Shown: in pieces, positions 1 to 7,619 of the stretch
Layout: the number at the start of each line of letters is the position of its first letter
Numbering within the stretch: the first letter of the stretch is position 1
NCBI GenBank assembly: GCA_002162925.1
Contig: MABC01000030.1
Coordinates: 1 to 64,000 of the forward strand
Direction of reading: 5' to 3'
Origin: Thalassotalea sp. 42_200_T64
GTDB taxonomy: Bacteria; Pseudomonadota; Gammaproteobacteria; Enterobacterales; Alteromonadaceae
DNA length: 64,000 bases
Made by a program: the position numbers and the translations under genes
Notes under the pieces: generated by a model
Told to the model about the DNA's origin: nothing
The model's database searches: none
Seen by the model: the letters and a program-made list of their open reading frames with translations, nothing else

Positions 1-37
1 TTAAAAACAGGATCATTTTCCACGGGGTTGTACGATC

Positions 38-520
38 TTGCCAATGTGTCATGCTAACCATACTTTTTGCCATTCTATCTTGCTCATGACTAACAAAACC
101 CAAGCACCTTCTTTGGAACTATCTAGCAATGAAAAAGAAGTAAGTGAGTTACAAGAAATTCCTGGTGTATCTGAGATAACCGCTTCATTGGTGAGCCAAT
201 TGGAAACCGACGTTAAAAATGCGAATTCATGGGTTGCATTTGCCGGTATGGATACCAGCGTACGTCAAAGTGGCACCTGGAAAGGCAAAGGAAAAATGAC
301 CAAGAGAGGCAACCCTTATTTACGAAAACGATTGTACAATGCTGCATGGGGCGCAATGATGCACGATGAACACTTCAAAGCATACTATGACCAATTACGA
401 AGTAGAGGCCGAGGATACGTTGAAGCACTATGCATCATCGCTAAGAAAATATTAAGGATTGCATATCAAGTAAGGGTGAATCATATAAAATATGATCCAA
501 AAATCGCTTTTTCAGCTTAA
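38..520 (+). pseudogene. IS110-family transposase, C-terminal remnant
   Basis: The 160-residue frame matches only the C-terminal (Tnp_20-type) half of IS110/IS116/IS902 transposases. It shows a helix-hairpin-helix-like IPGVSEITASL stretch, then GMDTSVRQSG with the conserved Ser region, GKGKMTKRGNPYLRKRL and a helical tail. Family members are usually about 300-400 residues with an N-terminal RuvC-like DEDD domain. That domain is absent, and an in-frame stop at positions 2-4 shows it is not simply cut off by the window edge. The TTG at 38 is only the first possible start, so this is probably a 5'-truncated or frameshifted, inactive copy. Its stop lies about 20 bp from the first REP-like hairpin of the GIY-YIG unit. 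Confidence 0.8.
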
Positions 521-546
521 ATATTTGACAAAAGCTTATAACAGGC

Positions 547-571
547 ATCCCATCATGCTTTTGGATGGGAT
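547..571. repeat. REP-like hairpin, left end of GIY-YIG unit 1
   Basis: Eight-base-pair stem ATCCCATC/GATGGGAT with a nine-base loop containing GCTTTT, followed by CTCCT. Both stem strands carry compensating changes relative to the other copies (ATCCCACC/GGTGGGAT), so pairing is preserved. This suggests that the folded form matters. Confidence 0.75.
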
Positions 572-667
572 CTCCTCCAGTTTCGAAGTGGCGTTAAAAG
601 TCACTATTGAAACACGAACGACAGTTTGCAGCTATACTTATTCATGAATTTGAAAAGGACTTCAATA

Positions 668-955
668 ATGAAACAACCTGCGATCTATATCATAACAAAC
701 AGCACACACTCCGTTTTGTATATCGGAGTAACTAGTAATTTAATTCAACGAATTTTCCAACATAAAGAAAAGCTTATTGATGGCTTTAGTAAACGGTACA
801 ACTTATTTAAGTTAGTTTATTTTGAATTATATGAAGATATGAATAGTGCAATCCAAAGAGAAAAGAGGCTTAAAATTTGGCAAAGAAGTTGGAAGGAAAG
901 ACTTATTCGAAAAGCAAATCCACAATGGAAGGATTTATATCAAGAGCTATTTTAA
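668..955 (+). CDS. GIY-YIG nuclease family protein
   Basis: A 95-residue single-domain GIY-YIG (UvrC N-terminal-like) protein. The GIY motif appears as IYIITNS and the YIG motif as LYIGVTSNL. Next come the catalytic Arg region QRIFQHK and a Glu region in YFELYEDMNSAIQREKRLK, then a basic Trp-rich tail (KIWQRSWKERLIRK). Family members cut DNA using one metal ion. ATG 668 is preferred over the upstream TTG at 626 because AAGGA lies 9 bp before it and the second copy in this window has the same leader and start. The gene sits alone between two inverted hairpins. It may act on those hairpins, but nothing in the sequence proves this. Confidence 0.85.
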   Translation: MKQPAIYIITNSTHSVLYIGVTSNLIQRIFQHKEKLIDGFSKRYNLFKLVYFELYEDMNSAIQREKRLKIWQRSWKERLIRKANPQWKDLYQELF

Positions 956-985
956 TTCCGTTTTAGTCACAGTTTGCATCAGGAG

Positions 986-1010
986 ATCCCACCCAAAAAT
1001 ATGGTGGGAT
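986..1010. repeat. REP-like hairpin, right end of GIY-YIG unit 1
   Basis: Stem ATCCCACC/GGTGGGAT with a nine-base loop, preceded by AGGAG and followed by GACGG. It is the inverted counterpart of the hairpin at 547-571 and could also stop transcription of the nuclease gene, although no U-tract follows. Confidence 0.75.
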
Positions 1011-1257
1011 GACGGTGTGAATTTTCGAAAGTTGTAGGGTTGAATATCGCTCGCAGCGGTCGGTCACGACCATTAAAAACTTGAGTTTTTACAATAACAC
1101 CATGTATTGTTGAGTTACGAATAATTAAAGTCTGCCACGGGCATATTGAGCGATAACCAGTCGTTGACGAGTTAAACAAAAACACCGATTTTTAACTCAT
1201 TTAATGTAAATACGTGTATCCACTGAATAATATTTAGAAAATGAAGGTAAATTAATC

Positions 1258-1466
1258 ATGGATGAAAAAAAACGAAGTCCTTTATGGATTTTAAAATTGT
1301 TAGTCGCCACATATTTAACTTCTACATAGTCGTATTTTCATTGACTGCACTTTCAATGCTGTTTGTAGGTACCGTCATTTCGAGTGTGATTTTTCCTAAT
1401 CTATTGCCTTATATACTTATTGGAATGATATTTGTGTATCCTTACGTAAAAAGACATTTAAAGTAA
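1258..1466 (+). pseudogene. Small two-helix membrane protein, frameshifted at a poly-A run
   Basis: ATG 1258 has a fair ribosome site (GAAGG about 10 bp upstream) but its frame stops after 23 codons. The overlapping +1 frame from 1284 encodes about 60 residues with two hydrophobic segments (around FNFYIVVFSLTALSML and LLPYILIGMIFVY) and a basic end. The two frames join smoothly if the run of eight A at 1265-1272 had nine, giving a 69-residue membrane protein beginning MDEKKTKSF. This may be a real slippage mutation, a sequencing error or programmed slippage. I do not recognise the family. Confidence 0.4.
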
Positions 1467-1706
1467 TCCATACGAGTTAATCACTAGGCTATAATGAGTG
1501 AACAGCAGCCAATAAAGCATTGACGAATTAGCATCACTAACTGGTAGGATTTGCCTTTTTACAGCTTTGATATAATGTGGAACTGAAAATGGTTAAACTG
1601 GCGCATCAAAACCCTTTACCAAGAGACGCTTTTACAGGTAAACTTGTAATGGAAAAACACCAAGTAGTCATTTCTACTAAATAGAATCATCGGAAAATAA
1701 TTGATT

Positions 1707-1913
1707 ATGAACAAAGATTTTATCCTTCAACGGATATGCATTTTTTCAGGGAAAGAAATAGATCCTAACTCTGAAGAACAAGTTATCAATATATTAAGGG
1801 ATAAATTTAATATTCACTTACCGCAGAGGCGAACACTGGACGAATCACTTTCCTCGTCAGGCAGTGGGCATGAAATTGTTAATTTGATTTTACGATATCG
1901 TACCGAAAGTTAA
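1707..1913 (+). CDS. Hypothetical protein, 68 aa
   Basis: A short soluble protein with no family I recognise. Its middle (FSGKEIDPNSEEQVINILRDKFNIHLPQRRTLDESL) looks helical and acidic to amphipathic, and a Ser/Gly-rich turn SSSGSGHE precedes a hydrophobic end (IVNLILRYR). Composition is typical of a real small protein, but the ribosome site is weak (CGGAAAAT). ATG 1707 is chosen over TTG 1701. It stands alone between two gene-poor stretches. Confidence 0.45.
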   Translation: MNKDFILQRICIFSGKEIDPNSEEQVINILRDKFNIHLPQRRTLDESLSSSGSGHEIVNLILRYRTES

Positions 1914-2304
1914 TCATAACGGAAACTCTTTAAATTGCGGATTCCGAAACTTTAACCAACAACACGAAAAGGAAAAAAACGCCGGTTTAGAGTGAGCCTT
2001 TTTGTGTTGTTGGATTAGTCTGAATTTTATCTTACCAAATCACAAATAGAGCCATATTTAAACTGACAAGTTAGTGGTATTAGCTGAGCCCGAACATTGT
2101 TCACCCTATTACCGCTCCTGGCACAAACGGTAATATGACAAACGTTTGCTATATACTCCGATCTTTACAATATAAGCTATTTACTCACTTTCATTCGCGG
2201 TACAATGGTGTATTAAAGCATGCTGGTTAATACTGGCTTACTTCTACTGTAAAGTGAGTGCCTTTTGGCATCGTCAGATAACCCTATAAGAGCTAAATAA
2301 CTTA
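1914..2304. other. Gene-poor interval with a long imperfect inverted repeat
   Basis: No convincing reading frame was found. The only clear structure is the 17-base inverted repeat at 1956-1972 and 1997-2013, described separately. The rest is AT-rich. Confidence 0.6.
1956..2013. repeat. 17-bp inverted repeat, possible terminator or small RNA stem
   Basis: CCAACAACACGAAAAGG (1956-1972) pairs with CCTTTTTGTGTTGTTGG (1997-2013), with a single G-T wobble across a 24-base loop. A T-tract does not follow, so a simple intrinsic terminator is uncertain. Confidence 0.55.
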
Positions 2305-2628
2305 ATGACACCCTATTCAAATATTGCCGAATTAATTGAAACGTTAGAGTTGGAAATAAAATCACTTACCGATAAAATTACTACCTTGAAACAAGAGCCA
2401 CAGAGCTTTAATGAACAAGTTATTTTTAAGTATATTGATACTGGTAGTACGGGTAAGACAAAAGATTTTGTTAGATCGTTAGGGGTGAAATCGGCGCGTG
2501 GCTCACTATTCTCATCTGGTGATGTGAGCAAATTAATCAAAGACGGTGCCGATGATATTTCATCTGAGTTACTTGCTATAGCGCGAAAAGTGGTCAGTAT
2601 GAAAAAGAAAAACGGCATGCATCGTTAA
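2305..2628 (+). CDS. Hypothetical protein with N-terminal coiled coil, 107 aa
   Basis: Residues 6-33 (IAELIETLELEIKSLTDKITTLKQE) form a heptad-like helix. A polar domain follows with GSTGKTKDFVRSLGVKSARGSLFSS and a helical basic end (LLAIARKVVSMKKKNG). No catalytic motif is visible and I do not recognise the family. The composition suggests a small cytoplasmic DNA- or protein-binding factor, but this is only an impression. The reverse frame over the same bases has no better coding character and was not kept. Confidence 0.5.
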   Translation: MTPYSNIAELIETLELEIKSLTDKITTLKQEPQSFNEQVIFKYIDTGSTGKTKDFVRSLGVKSARGSLFSSGDVSKLIKDGADDISSELLAIARKVVSMKKKNGMHR

Positions 2629-2720
2629 TTAGCACTACAATTTACAATGGCAAGGAAATAAATTAGGTGTTTGGTACGATCATGCATCAGCCAAAGATAG
2701 CGACAAGGAGTTCAAACGGA

Positions 2721-2761
2721 CAAATTGTAGTTGACTAATAATCTTAGCCAACTACAATTTG
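2721..2761. promoter_or_regulatory. Perfect 13-bp stem-loop upstream of the cold-shock gene
   Basis: CAAATTGTAGTTG (2721-2733) is perfectly complementary to CAACTACAATTTG (2749-2761) across a 15-base loop, ending 94 bp before the cold-shock start. It could end transcription from upstream or form part of a structured cold-shock leader. No U-tract follows, which argues mildly against a terminator. Confidence 0.45.
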
Positions 2762-2855
2762 CCGCTTAAGGTGGCTCAACTAGATTCAAGTTCTGATTTT
2801 GTAATGGTGATAGCAAATCAGATTTATATTTTTCACCAAAGATAAAGAGAGCGTT

Positions 2856-3062
2856 ATGAGTAAAGGTACAGTTAAGTGGTTTAATGCCGATAAAGGTTTC
2901 GGATTTATTACTCCAGAAGACGGAAGTAAAGATTTGTTTGTTCATCATTCAGAAATTCAATCAGGCGGTGAATACGCGACATTGAATGACGGTCAAGCCG
3001 TTGAGTTTGAAGTGGGTCAGGGACAGAAAGGCCCATGTGCAAATAAAGTTGTTGCTGTTTAA
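2856..3062 (+). CDS. Cold-shock protein, CspA family
   Basis: A 68-residue single cold-shock domain that binds single-stranded RNA and DNA and acts as an RNA chaperone. RNP1 is present as KGFGFI (around residues 13-18) and RNP2 as DLFVHHSEI (around 26-34). The start [18 protein letters not shown] is canonical, and ATG 2856 follows AGAGAG. The gene is monocistronic, with a long untranslated leader upstream containing a stem-loop and a strong terminator-like hairpin after the stop. Which of the host's several csp paralogues this is cannot be told from the sequence, so no symbol is given. Confidence 0.95.
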   Translation: MSKGTVKWFNADKGFGFITPEDGSKDLFVHHSEIQSGGEYATLNDGQAVEFEVGQGQKGPCANKVVAV

Positions 3063-3078
3063 GCGATAGCACATTAAG

Positions 3079-3115
3079 TAGGTAAGCGGATGCGCTACGC
3101 GCACTCGCTTACCTA
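3079..3115 (+). terminator. Terminator-like hairpin after the cold-shock gene
   Basis: TAGGTAAGCG (3079-3088) pairs with CGCTTACCTA (3106-3115). An inner TGCGC/GCGCA stem with a TAC loop lies inside. It sits 16 bp after the stop codon. The U-tract is weak (TGCTTTAT). Confidence 0.65.
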
Positions 3116-3536
3116 TGCTTTATCGATAGAAAAACTAATCTAAACTTCCACTTCAGAACTAGAGATTTATGTCTCTTTTGTGACATTTTTGTCATGCCTT
3201 AATCGTGCGCGCAATTTACTTAACAACTTGAAAAGATTAAAGTTTTCATAGAGTGCAGCTGCGGACGCTGAGAGATTTAATGCTGAAAGCAACTTATGTA
3301 CTTTCCAGTCATGAGCAATCAATTGAACGATTACAGTATTATTACTTTATTAACCTCGATTTTGCAAAGTGGCGACCTTCTCATCATGGCACCTTTGAGC
3401 CGAACATAGTTGACGTAACTAATTGAAAAGATTCATGTCACATTTGATTAAAAAGTGCATTGTTACATGCGTGCCGGCAAATCATTAAGAAAGCGCATTC
3501 TATCAATTCAACTAACTAAAATAGTGGAAGGCTAAA
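3116..3536. other. Gene-poor interval
   Basis: About 420 bp without a supported gene or repeat. It presumably carries the promoter of the downstream phosphotransferase-like gene, but I could not pick a convincing -35/-10 pair. Confidence 0.5.
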
Positions 3537-6190
3537 ATGAGCAATTTAGTTTCATTTCCTGGAACAAAAACTTGTAACCTTGAAAAGGTAGGTGGTAAAG
3601 GCTATTCACTGGTAAAAATGGCACATGCTGAACTGCCAGTTCCGCCTGGTTATATATTGACCATAGATTTTTTTGAACCCTGGTTTAAACAGGTACAGGC
3701 TTCATCAACTTGGTTAGAGCTAACCAGTGACAATCAACCATTGTGGTCAAAGATTTGCGAACAATTAAAGCATCAGTGTCATTCGTTTTCTTTTGATGCA
3801 CAGCAACAACATGCCATCGATGAACTTTATCTTAAACTTAAACTTAATGTTAAAAACAAGGGGGCAAAATCCTTGTTTGCTGTTCGTTCATCATCTCCAG
3901 AAGAAGATATGGCGACAGCTTCATTTGTCGGTGGTTATGAAACCCGACTGGGTGTCAGTATTGAAGTCATGGAAGAAGCAATACGTCACTGCTTTGCATC
4001 TTGTCTCGATGAACGCGTTTTTATTTACAAGCAAGCCAATCAACTTGACCTTTTCACTCCGAGTATCGCTTTGGTCATTCAACAGCAATTGGACAGCGAT
4101 GTATCTGGAGTCATGTTTTCACTTAATCCGTTGACAAATGATTATGATGAAGCCGTTATCGATGCGAATTGGGGGCAGGGCGAGTCTGTAGTTTGCGGAT
4201 TAGTAACACCAGATAATTTTATTATTGATAAAGTAAAACGAAATGTCTTAAACAAAAAATTAGGCAGTAAACAGACTTCTATCTGGCTAGATCAGCAAGG
4301 TGGACTGATAGAAAAAAAGCAACATAGAACCGATGAATTTTGCCTCAGTGAAAATAGACTTTCGGAGCTCACCGATATAACTTGTCAAATCGAGTCGCTG
4401 TATGGTCGTCCCATGGATATTGAATGGTCTTATGCAAATGGCCAGCTGTATATTCTCCAAGCCCGACCCATAACTACTTATGTTCCTCTCGCAAAAGAAA
4501 TGCAAACTGAACCTGGTGAACCAAGACGATTGTACCTTGACGCTGCATTATCGAAAGGCATGACCACAAATACGCCGATGTCACCTTTAGAATCTGACTC
4601 TGGCAGCGCGCAACTTATCTCTGTTTTAGAAAAGATTTTGTCCATCGATTTATGCCCCAAAAATGGTTTGGTATTTTTTTCTGGCGGGCGTATGTATATG
4701 AATCTTTCTAATATGTTTTGGCTGACTAGTGCCAAAAAAATGTCAAAGGTTAACGCTGCAAATGATAACTTGATGGCAGAAATTTTAGATAACGTGGACG
4801 ATGAACAATATCGAGCCAACAATAAACCTGCTTGGATTCGATTGAGTAACTTATGGGGCATGTTTAAAATTATTTGGATGACCAAGAGCTGTATTTGGAT
4901 GTTCTTAAAGTCTATGTTTTTTCCTGAACGTGCGTTTAAATCTTATCGAAAGTCAACAGAAGCATACCATAATACCTTTACTCATGATTTAGACTATACA
5001 TTGTCCTTGCAACAATTTCGCCTGACATAATCAGTGCAAATGGCGAAACAAATGTTTCGCGTGACTCTGGGGGGCTGAGTGCAGCCTTAACCGCATTGGC
5101 ATTAATCAAGCCAGTCGTCGGTAAAAAATCTAAAGAGAATGCCGCTTTAGCAGAAAAACTCCTTTTCGGCTTTACTGGGAATGTAGTGGTAGATATGGGG
5201 ATTGCACTTTATCAGTTGACCAAATTATTAACTCCCAAAGATTTTGAAGATTTGAGCCAATTGAGTGCACGCATCAAAAATCGTGACATGCCTGGTGAAT
5301 TCTTAACATCATGGGATGATTTCATGGCGACCTATGAGGCACGCGGCCCGCTTGAAATGGACCAAGCTAGCCCCCGTTATGGCGATGATCCCATGCTTGC
5401 ATTAAGGCAGATGTCTTTCATGATTGGAGATAACAATAGCTTTAATCCAGAGCTCGCTCATCAACGGCAAGTAAAAGAGAGACAAGAAGCCTTCCAACAA
5501 TTAATGACGCGTTTAGGTTGGTTTGAAAGACGACTACTGGGCCGTGCACATCGTATTATAGAGTTATTTGCGGGTGTTCGAGATACACCCAAACATCAAG
5601 CTGTTCTCTTTAATTATGCCATGAGAAAACGCGCTTTGATCGAGGGGGAAGAGTTACAAAAAACAGGCCGGCTCGATTGTGCCGAACAAATATTCGAGCT
5701 GACATTGAGTGATATCGAAAAGGCAAAAGAACAGCCATTATTGGATCTCAATCTTTTACGTGAGAAACACACCCAATTTCTCAAACTGCTAAAATACCAG
5801 GTAACAGAATTTCCACAAATCATTGATTCACGTGGAAGGATTTTACGTCCAGCACCGAAAAAAGAAAAACCGAATGAGATCTGCGGTATGCCAGTATCTC
5901 CATGCGTGGTGAATGGCAGAGTAAAAGTACTAAGAACACCACATGAAAAAACCATTGATGAAGGAGATATCTTAGTCGCTTATACTACAGATCCCGGCTG
6001 GACCCCTTTATTTGTCAATGCCGCAGCCATCGTACTCGAAGTGGGCGGTGTGTTGCAGCATGGCGCTGTAGTTGCTCGTGAATATGGTAAACCTTGTGTA
6101 GTCGGTGTAGACAGAGTGGTAACTAAGCTTCAAGACGGACAACAGGTAGAAGTCGATGGTTTTACCGGTGTTATTCGGTTGCTTTCCTAG
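3537..6190 (+). pseudogene. Rifampicin phosphotransferase/PEP synthase-like protein, split by a frameshift
   Basis: Two consecutive frames form one protein of about 884 residues. The first (3537-5030) has the PPDK N-terminal ATP-binding domain: GGKGYSLVKM, AVRSSSPEEDMATASFVGGYET, a VMFSLNP segment and the closing ILQARPIT. The second, open from about 5018 to 6190, ends in the swivelling phospho-histidine domain GGVLQHGAVVAREYGKP, catalytic His codon at 6059-6061. The order ATP-grasp, substrate domain, His domain and the total length fit rifampicin phosphotransferase (RPH) better than PEP synthase. The frames meet around 5015-5025, where one missing base explains the break. The rest is well preserved, so this is a recent mutation or a sequence error. 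Confidence 0.75.
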
Positions 6191-6234
6191 AAAACGTATC
6201 GTTGGAAATACCAATTCGGATATGAATAATACTC

Positions 6235-6849
6235 TTATAGTGCCTTGTCTATAATCGATTTCATCTCTTTGGCCAGTAAGGGTTGTGCTGCTTTCGTCGG
6301 GTGTATGCCATCGCCTTGCATCAAGGTTGGATCGGTTGCTACCACTTCAATAAAAAATGGTAACAGTGGTGAGTTAGTTTGTGTGGATACGTTGCTAAAA
6401 ACCTTGCTAAACATTTTACTGTATCTTGGTCCATAGTTGGGTGGAATACGCACTTTTGAGATCAGAACTTTGATGTTTTTAGCTTGTGCTAATTCAATTA
6501 TTTGTAACAAGTTATTTTCAATCAGCTTAGGTGGAAAGCCTCTAAGGCCATCGTTTCCGCCCAATTCTATCAATAAATAATCAATCTTGTTTTTCGCTAA
6601 AATACCCGGCAGCCTAGCTAAACCGCCACCTGTAGTTTCACCACTGATGCTGGCATTAATAATTCTATAGCTGGCGTTTTCCGTTTCAAGCTGATTATTT
6701 AGTAACACAACCCAGCCATCTTTCTCTTGCATCCCGTAACTTGCACTGAGACTATCACCTAATAGTAAAATTGAATGATTGGCCGACACGTGTAGTGCAA
6801 ACGTAGTGCTGAAGATAATTAATAATGTAAGAGCTAACTTGTTGAACAT
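6235..6849 (-). CDS. tesA: Acyl-CoA thioesterase I/lysophospholipase L1, GDSL family
   Basis: A 204-residue periplasmic SGNH hydrolase. A signal peptide ([21 protein letters not shown]) precedes block I LLGDSLSASYG with the nucleophile Ser. Block III is LGGNDGLRG, and the catalytic pair is in GDGIHPTKAAQP. Family members cleave acyl-CoA esters and lysophospholipids and show arylesterase activity. The longer open frame to 7038 was rejected because ATG 6849 gives a clean signal peptide. Its start codon overlaps that of the divergent ABC ATPase (shared CATG at 6847-6850). The tesA-ybbA-ybbP arrangement is the same as in Escherichia coli. Confidence 0.92.
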   Translation of the reverse strand: MFNKLALTLLIIFSTTFALHVSANHSILLLGDSLSASYGMQEKDGWVVLLNNQLETENASYRIINASISGETTGGGLARLPGILAKNKIDYLLIELGGNDGLRGFPPKLIENNLLQIIELAQAKNIKVLISKVRIPPNYGPRYSKMFSKVFSNVSTQTNSPLLPFFIEVVATDPTLMQGDGIHPTKAAQPLLAKEMKSIIDKAL

Positions 6850-7618
6850 GAATACTAAACCTGATCTTAAAGCAAAAAATGAACCTGAAACCATTTTAGA
6901 ATGTCGCAATGTAACCAAGTCGGTAAACACGGCGAGTAATAAAACGGATGAAAAATCTTTAACTATCCTGAAAGCAATTGATATGCAAGTCAAGTCCGGA
7001 GAGAGTATTGCCATCATCGGGGCATCGGGCTCTGGCAAAACTACGTTATTATCCTTACTTGCCGGGTTGGATTTACCTTCTTCGGGTGAAATTTATCTGA
7101 AAGGCCTGGCGTTGCATCAATTTGATGAAGAACAGCGCAGTAAAGTAAGGGCTGACCATGTTGGCTTTATCTTTCAGTCGTTTTTATTGATAAACAGTTT
7201 AACCGCTCTCGAAAATGTGATGTTACCGGCCGAGCTTGCCAATGATGACAATGCCAAACTAAAAGCCATGACCATGTTGGAAAAAGTAGGCTTGAGTGAC
7301 AGGGTAGAGCATTACCCGTCACAACTCTCCGGTGGCGAGCAGCAGCGGGTTGCCATTGCCCGAGCGTTTATCTCAAATCCTGATATTTTATTTGCCGATG
7401 AACCCACAGGTAATTTAGACAGCAAAACCGGGGAAACCATTACCGAGTTGTTATTTCAGTTAAACCAGCAACAAGGCACTACTTTAGTCCTGGTTACTCA
7501 TGACACGAAATTGGCTGTGCGCTGTCAAAAACAATTGACGATGGACGCGGGGGAGTTTATCCAGCCGTCGGGTGCCGCGCTTGAGCAACTTACCATCAAT
7601 TCAGTTAAGGCGGGTTAG
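6848..7618 (+). CDS. ybbA: ABC transporter ATP-binding protein, YbbA/LolD type
   Basis: A 256-residue ATPase with Walker [11 protein letters not shown]-loop FIFQSF, signature [15 protein letters not shown], Walker [13 protein letters not shown] and the switch His in VTHD. It belongs to the MacB/LolD/FtsE-like group that powers FtsX-type permeases. ATG 6848 is chosen; the upstream open frame runs inside divergent tesA. It is followed after one base by the FtsX-type permease, so the two are co-transcribed. Transported substrate is unknown; the tesA neighbour suggests a lipid or envelope role, which is inference. Confidence 0.9.
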   Translation: MNTKPDLKAKNEPETILECRNVTKSVNTASNKTDEKSLTILKAIDMQVKSGESIAIIGASGSGKTTLLSLLAGLDLPSSGEIYLKGLALHQFDEEQRSKVRADHVGFIFQSFLLINSLTALENVMLPAELANDDNAKLKAMTMLEKVGLSDRVEHYPSQLSGGEQQRVAIARAFISNPDILFADEPTGNLDSKTGETITELLFQLNQQQGTTLVLVTHDTKLAVRCQKQLTMDAGEFIQPSGAALEQLTINSVKAG

Positions 7619-7619
7619 C

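Larger units (their letters stand above)
542..1015 (+). mobile_element. Hairpin-bounded GIY-YIG unit, copy 1
   Basis: The unit has an inverted hairpin at each end and one GIY-YIG gene between them. The left hairpin has stem ATCCCATC (547-554) with GATGGGAT (564-571) followed by CTCCT. The right hairpin is preceded by AGGAG and has stem ATCCCACC (986-993) with GGTGGGAT (1003-1010), then GACGG. The ends are inverted copies of each other over roughly 32 bp. A second unit at 63360-63835 in the opposite orientation matches in hairpins, leader, gene and the tail GTTTTAGTCACAGTTTGC. Calling it mobile is inference; no target-site duplication was identified. Confidence 0.6.

Noticed and set aside
979-1185. 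68-codon minus-strand frame over the right hairpin of unit 1
   Set aside because: It reads through the repeat hairpin and has no ribosome site or domain pattern.
1589-1684. 31-codon frame (MVKLAHQNPL start)
   Set aside because: It is very short, with no ribosome site and no family; chance is as likely.
2313-2618. 101-codon minus-strand frame opposite the 2305 gene
   Set aside because: It is a shadow of the plus-strand hypothetical gene and has weaker composition.
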